DNA of 64,000 nucleotides. It comes from Archangium gephyra. Lineage in GTDB: Bacteria; Myxococcota; Myxococcia; Myxococcales; Myxococcaceae. Made by a program: the position numbers and the translations under genes. Below are positions 46,529 to 57,204 of the stretch, one piece after another (the stretch's first letter is position 1; each line of letters opens with the position of its first letter). The notes beneath the pieces are model-generated. The model worked only from the letters and a program-made list of their open reading frames with translations, did no database searches and was not told the origin of the DNA. Where the stretch lies: NCBI RefSeq assembly GCF_001027285.1, contig NZ_CP011509.1:4286501-4350500 (forward strand), in the 5' to 3' direction.

Positions 46529-47818
46529 GTGCGTTTCCGCACACTTCTCAGCGTGGCCGTCCTACTCGCTGGCCTGCCCACGCTGGCTCAGCAGAACATC
46601 CAGGTGCCGCCCACGCTGGAGACGGCGCAGGTGACCGGCTCGGGGACCGTGGTGCAGGGCGCGGCCTTGTGGGTGCACCCCACGGACCCGGCCAACAGTC
46701 TGCTCCTCGTCGCGGACAACCAGATCGGGCTGCTGGTCTACCGGACCACCGGTGCCCTGCTGTTCTCCCAGTCTTCCGACGGCGTGGCCGCGGGCGTGGA
46801 CGTGCAGGAGAACGTCCAGGTGACGGGCATCTCCCAGTCCCTGGTGATGGTGGCCAACCCGAGCCTCCAGGCGCTCGTGGCCTACCTCATCGATCCCACG
46901 ACGCTCGGGCTGCGTGGCGCGGGGCTGTCGCCCATCACCACCGGGGGCTTCGTGCCCAACAGCGTGGCCCTGTACGTGAGCCCCACCACCGGGCGCTTCT
47001 TCGCCTTCGCCGGGAGTGCCACGGGGGTTGTCGCGCAGTACGAGCTCACCGGGCAGGTGGGAGACGGTGGCGTCGATGTCACTCCGGTGCGCACCTTCGA
47101 CGTGGGGGACTCCGTGGTGGGTCTGGCCGTCGACGACGCCCAGCGCACGCTCTACGTCGTCGAGCAGGGAAGCGGTATCTGGCAGTACGGCGCCGAGCCC
47201 GACGCCGGGGATGCCCGGACCCAGGTGGATGGGATCACCGGAGGCGGGCTCGACTCGCCCCTGGGCGGGGTGGCCCTCTACACGGCGTCCGGCGTCCGGG
47301 GCTACCTGCTGGCGGTGAGTGGGGGCGCGAGCACGGTGCGCATCTACGAGCGGCAGCCCTCGGCCCATACGTTCCGAGGCAGCTTCACCGTGGCCCAGGA
47401 CGGAGGAATCGACGCGGTGGATCGTCCGCGCCACGTGGTGGTGACCAACCGCTCCCTGACGGGCTTCCCGCTGGGGATGGTGGCCGTGCACGACAGCACC
47501 AACACCACGGGAGGCAACGAGAACTTCAAGCTCGTCCCGTGGCAGGCCATCGCCACCGGCTTCGCGACGCCACTGGTGGTGGACACGGGGAGCCCCACCA
47601 CGCCCACGGATGGAGGCACGCCGGACGCCGGGACAACGGATGGTGGGGGAGGGGGAACGCGCCCCGAGCTTCCGCCGCCGGATGGGCAGGGCCCGGTGCC
47701 GCCGGGCTACAACGACAATGGGCCCAATTGCTACTGCTCCTCGGTGTCCGTGCCGGGCTCGGTGCTGCTCGTGCTGGCGGGCGTGCTGCTGCTCTCGCGC
47801 CGGCGCCCCAGGGGCTGA
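46529..47818 (+). CDS. secreted beta-propeller phytase-like protein with MYXO-CTERM tail
   Basis: The 429-residue protein has a Sec signal peptide (LLSVAVLLAGLPTLAQ) and a BPP-type phytase propeller, seen in ALWVHPTDPANSLLLVADN and in YVVEQGSGIWQYGAEPDAG. Gly/Thr/Asp-rich linkers precede a C-terminal NCYCSSVSVPGSVLLVL segment, a membrane helix and SRRRPRG, which is the MYXO-CTERM sorting signal cut by myxosortase. It would be surface-anchored and release phosphate from inositol phosphates. The start is GTG 46529 with SD CAGGAGG. The 5'-nucleotidase lipoprotein follows 45 bp downstream. Confidence 0.85.
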   Translation: MRFRTLLSVAVLLAGLPTLAQQNIQVPPTLETAQVTGSGTVVQGAALWVHPTDPANSLLLVADNQIGLLVYRTTGALLFSQSSDGVAAGVDVQENVQVTGISQSLVMVANPSLQALVAYLIDPTTLGLRGAGLSPITTGGFVPNSVALYVSPTTGRFFAFAGSATGVVAQYELTGQVGDGGVDVTPVRTFDVGDSVVGLAVDDAQRTLYVVEQGSGIWQYGAEPDAGDARTQVDGITGGGLDSPLGGVALYTASGVRGYLLAVSGGASTVRIYERQPSAHTFRGSFTVAQDGGIDAVDRPRHVVVTNRSLTGFPLGMVAVHDSTNTTGGNENFKLVPWQAIATGFATPLVVDTGSPTTPTDGGTPDAGTTDGGGGGTRPELPPPDGQGPVPPGYNDNGPNCYCSSVSVPGSVLLVLAGVLLLSRRRPRG

Positions 47819-47863
47819 TGCCGGTTGCCTGCGGGGGGCGGCTGGGCTCAACTCGCCGCCCGC

Positions 47864-49711
47864 ATGTATCCCTCCCGACTCCTCTTCTCGCTGGTGGCCC
47901 TCGTGGCCGCGGGTTGCGCCAGCGCTCCGCGTCCCGCGGAGCCGTCCTCCCAGCCGTCCCCTCCTTCTTCCCAGGCTCTCCAGGCCCCCGCCGAGCCCAT
48001 GCGGCTCACCCTGGTGGGCACCAATGACTTCCACGGCTGGTTGATGCCCCAGAAGACCTCGCTGGCCGGTGGGCTCGAGGTGGAGCAGGGGGGGGCGGCC
48101 GTCTTCGCCGGCTACGTGGCCCGGCTGCGCGCGGACAACCCGGGAGGGGTGCTGCTGCTCGACGCGGGAGACCTCTTCCAGGGCACGCTCGCCTCCAACC
48201 TCACCGAGGGCGCCGCCGTCATCGACGTCTACAACCAGCTGGGCTACACGGCCGCGGCGCTCGGCAACCACGAGTTCGACTACGGGCCGGTGGGTCCCCG
48301 CGCGGTGCCCGGGCCAGGCGAGGATGCCGTCGGAGCGCTCACCGCGCGCATCCGCCAGGCGCGCTTCCCGCTGCTCACCGTCAACGTGCGCGACGCCGCT
48401 TCCGGCCAGTCGCCCGCGTGGCTCGGCAATGACGGTACGCTGCTGGTGACGGCCAAGGGCGTGAAGGTGGGCATCGTGGGCCTCACCACCCCGTCCACCC
48501 CGCGCATCGCCAACCCCACCCACATGGCCTCGCTGCGCTTCGAGCCCATGGTGCCCACCACGCTGGAGGCCGCGAAGCGTCTGCGCGCCCAGGGCGCCGA
48601 GGTGGTGGTGGGCCTCGCCCACGCCGGTGGCAGGTGCGCGGACCTCTCCAACCCGCGCGACACCTCGAGCTGTGATCGCAAGGACGCGGAGATCGTGGAG
48701 CTCGTCGAGGCGCTGCCCGCGGGCACCCTGGACGCCGTCTTCGCCGGCCACACGCACCAGGCCATGGGCCACTTCTTCAAGGACGTGCCCGTCGTCTCCA
48801 CCTCGGGCCTGGGCCGCTCCTTCGGCGTGGTGGAGCTCTTCGTGGACCCGGTGAGCCGCAAGGTGGTGCCCGCGAGCACCCGCATCCAGGCCGCCATTCC
48901 GGTGTGCGGCAAGGTGGAGGCCACGAGTGGCAGCTGTGATCCGCGCAAGCTGAAGGACGTGGGGGCCTCGGCGCAGCTCGTGCCCGCCACGTTCCTCGGG
49001 GGGCCGGTGGAGCCGGACAAGGCGGTGGCGGCGCTGGTGGCTCCCGCGCTCGCCCGCGTGGAGGAGGAGCAGCGCCGGTCCCTCGGCGTCACCGTCTCCG
49101 CGCCCCTGGGCCGCAACTACGAGGCCGAGAGCGCGCTCGGCGACGTGCTCACGGATGCGCTGCGGGAGATGGAGAAGGCGGACGTCGCGCTGCTCAACTC
49201 CGGCGGCCTGCGCGCCAACGTGAAGGCCGGTGCCCTCACCTATGGCGACCTCTATGAGGTGTTGCCCTTCGACAACACGGTGTCCATCGTCACCGTCAAC
49301 CGGGACGAGCTGCGGCGCCTGCTGACGGCCGCCTATGGCTCGGGCTCCGGCGTCTTCCAGCAGTCCGGGCTGAAGGTGAAGCTCTCCCGCTGCCCCGGCC
49401 CCGAGCGCCTGCGCGACGTCTCCCTGGCGGATGGCAAGCCGCTCGAGTCCGGCCGCCTCTACCGGGTGGTCATGCCGGACTTCCTGGCGCGTGGTGCCGC
49501 AGGGCTGGGCGCCGTCCTGTCGCAGCTGCCCGCCGAGCGCATCGACCTGGGCGTCGGCCGCGAGCTGATCCTCCGGGACGCGCTCGCCACCTGGTGGAAG
49601 GGCCGGGGCACGGCCATCTCCGCGCCTGCTACAGGCCGCATCAGCTTCGTGGACGAGGGCACGCCGTGCCCCGCCAAGGACGCGGCCGGAGCCCGCACCG
49701 AGCGGCCCTGA
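47864..49711 (+). CDS. 5'-nucleotidase/UshA-family lipoprotein
   Basis: The 615-residue protein has a signal peptide with a lipobox (LVAAGC) and a Pro/Ser/Ala linker. The metallophosphatase domain has LVGTNDFHGWL, LLLDAGDLFQGTLASN, LGNHEFDYG, VGLAHAGG and GHTHQAM. The C-terminal nucleotidase domain has NYEAESALGDVLTDAL, LLNSGGLRANVKAG and EVLPFDNTVS. All metal ligands appear present. It should hydrolyse nucleotides in the periplasm or on the surface to release nucleoside and phosphate. ATG 47864 is used. Together with the preceding phytase gene it suggests a phosphate-scavenging pair. Confidence 0.93.
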   Translation: MYPSRLLFSLVALVAAGCASAPRPAEPSSQPSPPSSQALQAPAEPMRLTLVGTNDFHGWLMPQKTSLAGGLEVEQGGAAVFAGYVARLRADNPGGVLLLDAGDLFQGTLASNLTEGAAVIDVYNQLGYTAAALGNHEFDYGPVGPRAVPGPGEDAVGALTARIRQARFPLLTVNVRDAASGQSPAWLGNDGTLLVTAKGVKVGIVGLTTPSTPRIANPTHMASLRFEPMVPTTLEAAKRLRAQGAEVVVGLAHAGGRCADLSNPRDTSSCDRKDAEIVELVEALPAGTLDAVFAGHTHQAMGHFFKDVPVVSTSGLGRSFGVVELFVDPVSRKVVPASTRIQAAIPVCGKVEATSGSCDPRKLKDVGASAQLVPATFLGGPVEPDKAVAALVAPALARVEEEQRRSLGVTVSAPLGRNYEAESALGDVLTDALREMEKADVALLNSGGLRANVKAGALTYGDLYEVLPFDNTVSIVTVNRDELRRLLTAAYGSGSGVFQQSGLKVKLSRCPGPERLRDVSLADGKPLESGRLYRVVMPDFLARGAAGLGAVLSQLPAERIDLGVGRELILRDALATWWKGRGTAISAPATGRISFVDEGTPCPAKDAAGARTERP

Positions 49712-49770
49712 CCCGCGCGCGGGCCGGCGCCCCCCCTGGGGAGTCCGCGCAAGTGGCCGAGATCCGGGCA

Positions 49771-49805
49771 GATCCCATCCTGGGCCGAAAAATCGGCCTG
49801 GGATC
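49771..49805 (+). terminator. imperfect hairpin between the nucleotidase and zinc-ribbon genes
   Basis: GATCCCA (49771-49777) pairs with TGGGATC (49799-49805), and GGCCGA with TCGGCC around an AAAA loop; TCCTG is bulged on the left arm. It begins 60 bp after the nucleotidase stop and is followed by AGTTT. It could terminate that gene or be a leader structure for the next. Confidence 0.45.
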
Positions 49806-49908
49806 AGTTTCCAACGACCGTTTTCCTCCTTAGTCTAGGGAAGGCGCGCCGTGATCCGAGGAGCCTTTGAAGGCACCGATCGCGGCCCGCCGGCTGGGAG
49901 GGACACAC

Positions 49909-50310
49909 ATGCTTTACAAGGTTACCCCGATGATGCCGCCACCGGCCTCGAAGGAGGCCAAGACGGCGCGCGAGCCGGGGCAGCCGCGCAAGCGGCGCAA
50001 GTCGGCGGTCTACGATGCCGACGGGCACGAGGTGCTCATTTCGCTGATGTGCCTCAAGTGCCGCACCCTCAAGCCGCTCGCGCAGTTCGGCCTGCGGAAG
50101 ATGGCGGACGGAGCCATCCGCAACCAGCCCTGGTGCCGCGGGTGCCGGTCGGGCGCGGGGACGCGCAAGCCCAAGGACGACAAGGCCACCGAGACGCTGA
50201 ACGTCATGGCCGAGGCTCCCGCGGCCGTCGCGCCCAACCTCCAGGTGGTGCCGGCTCCGGCCGCCGCCGCCGAGCACGAGGCGCCGGTCGCCATCGCCTC
50301 GCAGGGCTGA
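49909..50310 (+). CDS. small zinc-ribbon protein, function unknown
   Basis: The 133-residue protein has a central CLKCRTLKPLAQFG and WCRGCRSG pair, i.e. a CxxC-x(n)-CxxC zinc ribbon of the type seen near HNH endonucleases and small nucleic-acid-binding proteins. Lys/Arg-rich segments precede it, and an Ala/Pro/Val-rich disordered tail follows. No catalytic residues are visible. ATG 49909 with SD GGGAGGG is preferred over the longer in-frame start at 49867. It stands alone between a nucleotidase gene and the convergent DUF4184 gene. Confidence 0.65.
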   Translation: MLYKVTPMMPPPASKEAKTAREPGQPRKRRKSAVYDADGHEVLISLMCLKCRTLKPLAQFGLRKMADGAIRNQPWCRGCRSGAGTRKPKDDKATETLNVMAEAPAAVAPNLQVVPAPAAAAEHEAPVAIASQG

Positions 50311-50377
50311 GCTGATGCACCACCGGTGTGTCCCTCCGAGGGGCGGAGCGTTCCGCTTCGACCCTGGATGGAGGGAT

Positions 50378-51130
50378 CTACCCAGGGGCTGGCGCGGCCC
50401 GGCGTCGGGCCAGGACGCAGCCCAGGGTGAGCCCGGCGAGGGCTCCGTCGAGCACGTGCCACAGCAACCACTTCAGCTGCAGGTCGAGCGGTCCTGACGG
50501 CGGGGAGTGCGCCAGCCTCAGTCCGAGCAGCACCGCTCCGAAGGCGACGGTGGGCAGCAGCACCGGGAGGAAGTCGCGCCAGCGGCCACCCGGGGCTTCG
50601 GGCAGGTGGGGGTAGCGGCGCGCCAGGAATCCCAGCACCACCAGCGAGCCCACCACCGAGGAGCCGTGCTGGAGCCACGTGGCGAGCGGCAGCTCCCAGG
50701 GGCCCAGCGTGAGTGGGTTGTCGGGGTAGAGCTCGCTCGAGGGCCAGCGGTAGCGGTGGGTGAAGCTGTCCCAGATCGCGTGGGTGGCCGCTCCGAGCCC
50801 CACCGCGAGGATCGCCAGGGCCCACGCCCGCGCGCCACGAGGGAGTCCCCGGGTGAGGAGGAATCGGCCCCACTGGACACCGCCCACGGCGGGCAGCGTG
50901 CGGTGCAGCACCGGGAGCACCAGCACCTCCAGCCAGACCCAGAGGAGCAGGCCCACGGGCAGGCTGAAGCGCAGCAGTCCCTCGGGGGGGTGGGAGCTGC
51001 GCGAGCCCAGTCCGAACAGGTACGCCAGATCGGGCACGCTGGCCCCCACCACGAGCGCGGCCGGTGGCAGCCCTCGGAACCGGCACAAGGGCAGGATCGC
51101 GGCGGCGTGGGCGGGCAGGGTGAGAGGCAT
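50378..51130 (-). CDS. DUF4184 family membrane protein
   Basis: The 250-residue protein opens with MPLTLPAHAAAILPLC and then VVGASVPDLAYLFGL, the two landmarks of DUF4184 proteins, and has about six hydrophobic segments with the polar loop WDSFTHRYRWPSSEL. The overall pattern suggests a membrane-embedded hydrolase-like fold related to YdjM, but activity is not established. ATG 51130 lies 28 bp from the divergent CPBP protease gene, so the two promoters must overlap. Confidence 0.8.
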   Translation of the reverse strand: MPLTLPAHAAAILPLCRFRGLPPAALVVGASVPDLAYLFGLGSRSSHPPEGLLRFSLPVGLLLWVWLEVLVLPVLHRTLPAVGGVQWGRFLLTRGLPRGARAWALAILAVGLGAATHAIWDSFTHRYRWPSSELYPDNPLTLGPWELPLATWLQHGSSVVGSLVVLGFLARRYPHLPEAPGGRWRDFLPVLLPTVAFGAVLLGLRLAHSPPSGPLDLQLKWLLWHVLDGALAGLTLGCVLARRRAAPAPG

Positions 51131-51158
51131 TCGTCACGGATGATAGTAGCTTGGGCGC

Positions 51159-52403
51159 GTGTCCAACGACGCTCAGCTGCTCCAGAACGCTCCTTCACGC
51201 CGGCGGGCGCTGTCCGAGGCGGCGCTCGTCCTCGTCACCGTGTTCGTTCCGGGGAGCCTCGCCCTGCTCGATCTGGCGCCGCGCCTCGCGGTCCTCTGCC
51301 TCCTGGCCGTCTGGGGGCTCGCGCTCCTGCGCCCCTGGGTGGATTGGCGGGCGGGTCAGAGGCTCCGGGCCGTGGGCGCTGTTCTTCTCTTCGGGTTGGC
51401 GCTCGGGGCTTCCACGGCGAGTGGCTGGCTCGGAGGAGAGGGGGTGGTGCCGCCCCCCCGGCTCGGAGTGCGGCACACGAGTGTCTCCGTGGCAGGGGAC
51501 GGGCAGGCCACGCGGAAGATGGTGGAGCTCACCCGTGTGGTGCCGGGCGCGCCAGCGGACGGACGCCTGGAGGTGGGGGACCGGATCCTCGCGATGGAGG
51601 GTCAGCCGCTGTCCGCCTCGGACCCCGAGGAGGAGTTCCAGGAGCGCATCCGGACGGCGGGGGGCGGGGCCAGTACCGAGATGCGCTTCACCGTCGAGCG
51701 CAAGGGCGAGACGCGCGAGGTGACGGTCCCCGTCGGACCCGCGCCGAATGCCAGTCCCTTCAAGAAGCCCGGCTCGATGCTGTGGCTGTGTCTGCGCGCG
51801 CTCGGCGTGTGCCTCCTCGTGGGGCTGCTGCTCTGGAGGGATGGGCAGGGGCCGGCACAGCTCGGACTCGTTCGCGAGGGGCTGGGGCGGGAGCTCCTCA
51901 TCTCCGTCCCCGTCCTCGTCGGCGCGTATGCCGCCAACATCGCCGTCTCCATCCCGATCGCGCTGATTGGCATCTTCTTGAAGCTCACCGACAAGGAGAT
52001 GGTCGCGCGCAAGGAGGTGGCCACCGGGCTCGTGGAGATGGGGCTCAGCGTGCCTGTGTTTGCCGCGGCGATGGTGCTCGTGGCGGGTTTCGAGGAGCTC
52101 GCCTTCCGTGGCTTCCTCGTGCCGAGGTTGAAGGTGCTCCTGGGGAACTGGCCCGCCGCGGTGGTGCTCTCGGCCGTGCTTTTCGGGCTGGGGCACTTCT
52201 ACGAAGGGACGCTCGCTGTCGCGCAGACCGCCGTGCTCGGGGCCTACTTCGGATTTGTTTTCGTCTTCGTCCGCCGCTTCCGCCTTCCCTCCGTGATGCT
52301 GGCGCATGCGGCGTTCAATACGATCAACTTCACGTTGATGATCTGGCTCCAGAGATCAGGGTTGCTCGAGAAGCTCGCCGGACAGCGGCCTCCGGCTCCC
52401 TGA
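51159..52403 (+). CDS. CPBP intramembrane protease with inserted PDZ domain
   Basis: The 414-residue protein starts with two or three transmembrane segments (about residues 20-95), then a soluble PDZ-like domain (about 98-195: VVPGAPADGRLEVGDRILAM). More membrane helices and the CPBP (Rce1/Abi) protease core follow: FEELAFRGFL (E312, E313, R317), FGLGHFYEG (H346) and LAHAAFNTIN (H383, N387). All catalytic residues are present. A PDZ fused to CPBP is uncommon and may supply substrate selection. The start is GTG 51159. It is followed by palindromic element copy E and is convergent with the Hsp70 operon. Confidence 0.82.
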   Translation: MSNDAQLLQNAPSRRRALSEAALVLVTVFVPGSLALLDLAPRLAVLCLLAVWGLALLRPWVDWRAGQRLRAVGAVLLFGLALGASTASGWLGGEGVVPPPRLGVRHTSVSVAGDGQATRKMVELTRVVPGAPADGRLEVGDRILAMEGQPLSASDPEEEFQERIRTAGGGASTEMRFTVERKGETREVTVPVGPAPNASPFKKPGSMLWLCLRALGVCLLVGLLLWRDGQGPAQLGLVREGLGRELLISVPVLVGAYAANIAVSIPIALIGIFLKLTDKEMVARKEVATGLVEMGLSVPVFAAAMVLVAGFEELAFRGFLVPRLKVLLGNWPAAVVLSAVLFGLGHFYEGTLAVAQTAVLGAYFGFVFVFVRRFRLPSVMLAHAAFNTINFTLMIWLQRSGLLEKLAGQRPPAP

Positions 52404-52446
52404 ACGGTTCACACGGAGGGGGCACGGGGGCAACCCGGGGTACGGA

Positions 52447-52482
52447 TACCCTCACCCCGTCCCTCTCCCGGGGGGAGAGGGG
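52447..52482. repeat. GC-rich palindromic intergenic element, copy E
   Basis: TACCCTCACCCC-GT-CCCTCTCCC is followed by GGGGGAGAGGGG, nearly identical to copy D over its first 36 bases. It lies between the convergent CPBP protease and Hsp70 genes. Confidence 0.8.
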
Positions 52483-52517
52483 AAGTAGGGGCAGCGAGGG
52501 ACGTCCGGACTTTGGGG

Positions 52518-55295
52518 CTACAGGCGCAGGCCCGCGGGCAGGGTGTCGCCGAGCGCTCGCGCTTCGTCCGCTGCTTCGAGTGCCACCACTTCCGTCACCA
52601 TCTGCACCCACGTGTCCGCTGCCTTCGCGGCTCTCAGCGCCTGGGCTGTCTTGGCTCGCAGCTCGGGGTTGATGTCCCGCATCCGGTCTCCCGTCAGCCG
52701 CGCCAGCTGTGCCGCCGCGAACGGCGCCCCGTCGATGCGCTTGAGATCCAGCTCCAGCAGCAGTGACAGCCACGCCTCCGCCACCTCCACGTCCACCACC
52801 TTGTGGCTGCTGCCGTAGAGGGGCACTCGCGCCCCCAGCCGTCCCAGTGCCCACGCCCAGGGACCGCCGCTCTTGTTCTCCGCCTTCAGCCGCGCCGCCA
52901 CCCACCCGCCCAGCTCCGCCTTGTCTCCCGGCTCCAGATGCTCCAGCGACGCGGCCGTGCGCACCATCTCGTCCAGGCCCTCGGGCTGGATGCCCTTGAG
53001 CTTGCCCTGCGGCTGCGGCGCATCCAGCGGCACCTTCCTCGCCAGGTGCGGCTTCAGGTACTCGTACAGCTTCCGCTGCTGCGCCTCGCTCAGGCCGCCC
53101 GCGATGCGCCGCCACATCACCCAGAACTCGATCCACACCGACTTCTCGATGTGGTGCTGCACCAGCGGCTCGAAGAGCGTGAATGTCTGCTCCGCTCGCC
53201 AGTGGTCCAGCGGGTAGCCGAAGCCCGGCCGCAGCGTGTAGCCCGTCAGGCTGTAGAAGACCCGCTCATGGTCCGCTGTGCGCCGCCGCTTGGACGCCCC
53301 TGCGTAGAGCGTGCTCCACAGCTCGCGCAGCACCGGCACCCGCCACGTCTCGCGCGGACCCAGCACCTTCTCCAGCGTGCGCGACAGCTGCTTCACGTCC
53401 TTGGGGCCAATCGGCAGCGGCTTGTTGCCGTATACCCGCTCGGCGTTCTCCTTCGCCTCGGCGAAGCGCGCCGGCATGGACTCGGTGACGGTCAGCTCCC
53501 GCTCGCCGCTCGTGCCCCGCAGTTCGAACTCCAGGCGCCAGCGCTCGTCCGCCACGTTCGACACGGCGAACAGCTCCAGCGTGCCAATCTCCGTGAGCCC
53601 CGCCTGCAGGTGCACCGGCACCTCCGCCGTTTTCCCCGCGGCACCTTTGAGCACCGTGTGGATGGGCGGCAGTGGCTTCAGCTCCTCCGTCAGCGGCACC
53701 ACGTCGCCCGGCTTGTCGATGCGGTCGCTCGTGGTGGAGTACAGCGTGAACTGCACCGGCCGCCCCAGCGTCAGCGTGAAGGAGCGCTCGCCGATGTCGA
53801 CCTGGTTGCCCTCCTCGAAGCCTCGGGGGATGAGGCACAGCACCGGCTGCTCCGAGCTGTCCGCCGGGCGCTGCAGGGCCACGTAGTACGCACGCGCCGC
53901 GCCGCCGCCAATCTTCAGGCCGTGCCCGCGCCGCACCAGCCCGTAGTAGGCCGCGCCACGTGCCACCGCCAGCTCCAGCGACTCGTGCTTCAGCAGCCGG
54001 ATGCGCGGAGTCCCCGGCCACCACGCGCTCACCGCCTCCACCAGCCGGGCGGCCAGCTGGGGCGAGTTGAAGACACCTCCATTGAGCAGGATGGCGTCGG
54101 GGCGGGGCAGGGCACCTTCCGCGGGCGCCGTCTCTCCCAGCGCCGCGAAGCCCGCCGCCGCGTGCTGCGCGAGGAAGGCCGCCAGGTGCCGGGTGATGGC
54201 CGCGTCCTGCGCATACGGGAGCCCCAACTCCTGCAGCGCCATGCGCGACACGCGCCGGGGCCGCTCCTGCGCACCCGAGCGCGGGAAGAAGCCGTCCATG
54301 ACGAGCCCCTCCGCCTCCTCGCGCGTGAGCTCCGTGGACAACGAGCCGCCCAGCAGCCGGCTGCCCTCGGAGACGAGCGACACGCCATAGCGCTCGGGCG
54401 GGTTGTTGCCGAGCAGGGCCTCCTTGGCGGTGCGCGCCGCCTGGATGGCCTGGGTCCACTGGGTGGCGGACAGGCGCCGGTTGCCGTCCGGGAAGAGCTT
54501 CTCCTCCACGCGCTTGGCGAGCGCGGCGTCCATGTTGTCGCCGCCGAGCATGAGGTGCTCGCCCACCGCGAGCCGCCGCAGCATGGGGCCTTCGGGGGAC
54601 ACGCCCGCGTGCACCAGGGTGAAGTCCGTGGTGCCGCCGCCCACGTCCACCACCAGCACCAGCCGCACGCCCTCCAGCGACTGCGCCAGGTCCTTCCGGT
54701 GGCGCGCGGTGTAGTCGTAGAAGGCCGCCTGCGGCTCCTCCAGGAGGGTGAACTTCTCCAGGCCCGCCTTGCGCGCGGCGCTCACCGTGAGGGCGCGGGC
54801 CGCCTCGTCGAAGGAGGCGGGCACGGTGATGACCACCTCCTGCTGGGCCAGTGGGGCCTCGGGGTGGGCGTGATTCCACGCGTGGGCCATGTGCTGGAGG
54901 AGCAGGGCACTGGCCTCCACCGGGGACAGCTTCGCCACGTCCGCCGGAGCGCCCCACGGGAGGATGGGAGCGGAGCGGTCCACGCCCGGGTGGCACAGCC
55001 AGCTTTTCGCGGACGTCACCACCCGGCCCGGCACTCGCGCTCCCTGCCAGCGGGCGAGCTCGCCCACCACCTGCGAGCCGCTGTCGCCCCAGGGCAGGCG
55101 GAGCGAGCCGGCGGCGAGCTCATGGCCGGCGGGCACGTAGACACACGAGGGCAGCAGGGGCCGCGGGCTCACCTCGCCCTGGCGCACCAGTTGGGGGACG
55201 GGGAAGTCCTCCACGGGAGCGGTGGGCCCCTGGGCGGGGTCCACCGAGGCAACGGCGCAGTGCGTGGTTCCGAGGTCGATGCCGACGATGTGCAT
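52518..55295 (-). CDS. long Hsp70-family protein (925 residues)
   Basis: The N-terminal ~400 residues are an Hsp70 ATPase: IVGIDLGTTHCAVASVD, VVITVPASFDEAARALTV, LLEEPQAAFYDY, LVLVVDVGGGTTDF and AILLNGGVFNSP. The region after about residue 480 has a beta-rich substrate-domain-like segment and then a ~350-residue helical extension not found in DnaK, including HWRAEQTFTLFEPLVQHHIE and WIEFWVMWRRIAGGL. It lacks the DnaK EEVD-like tail. It is the third gene of a DUF2760-Hsp70-Hsp70 operon and follows its shorter paralogue after 40 bp. The client is unknown. ATG 55295 is firm. Confidence 0.88.
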   Translation of the reverse strand: MHIVGIDLGTTHCAVASVDPAQGPTAPVEDFPVPQLVRQGEVSPRPLLPSCVYVPAGHELAAGSLRLPWGDSGSQVVGELARWQGARVPGRVVTSAKSWLCHPGVDRSAPILPWGAPADVAKLSPVEASALLLQHMAHAWNHAHPEAPLAQQEVVITVPASFDEAARALTVSAARKAGLEKFTLLEEPQAAFYDYTARHRKDLAQSLEGVRLVLVVDVGGGTTDFTLVHAGVSPEGPMLRRLAVGEHLMLGGDNMDAALAKRVEEKLFPDGNRRLSATQWTQAIQAARTAKEALLGNNPPERYGVSLVSEGSRLLGGSLSTELTREEAEGLVMDGFFPRSGAQERPRRVSRMALQELGLPYAQDAAITRHLAAFLAQHAAAGFAALGETAPAEGALPRPDAILLNGGVFNSPQLAARLVEAVSAWWPGTPRIRLLKHESLELAVARGAAYYGLVRRGHGLKIGGGAARAYYVALQRPADSSEQPVLCLIPRGFEEGNQVDIGERSFTLTLGRPVQFTLYSTTSDRIDKPGDVVPLTEELKPLPPIHTVLKGAAGKTAEVPVHLQAGLTEIGTLELFAVSNVADERWRLEFELRGTSGERELTVTESMPARFAEAKENAERVYGNKPLPIGPKDVKQLSRTLEKVLGPRETWRVPVLRELWSTLYAGASKRRRTADHERVFYSLTGYTLRPGFGYPLDHWRAEQTFTLFEPLVQHHIEKSVWIEFWVMWRRIAGGLSEAQQRKLYEYLKPHLARKVPLDAPQPQGKLKGIQPEGLDEMVRTAASLEHLEPGDKAELGGWVAARLKAENKSGGPWAWALGRLGARVPLYGSSHKVVDVEVAEAWLSLLLELDLKRIDGAPFAAAQLARLTGDRMRDINPELRAKTAQALRAAKAADTWVQMVTEVVALEAADEARALGDTLPAGLRL

Positions 55296-55335
55296 AGGCG
55301 TGCGTGCGGCCCTCCCCGGCCGCGCGGGGCTCCTT

Positions 55336-57186
<1,851 letters not shown>

Positions 57187-57204
57187 ATGCGCTCCAATCT
57201 GGTG

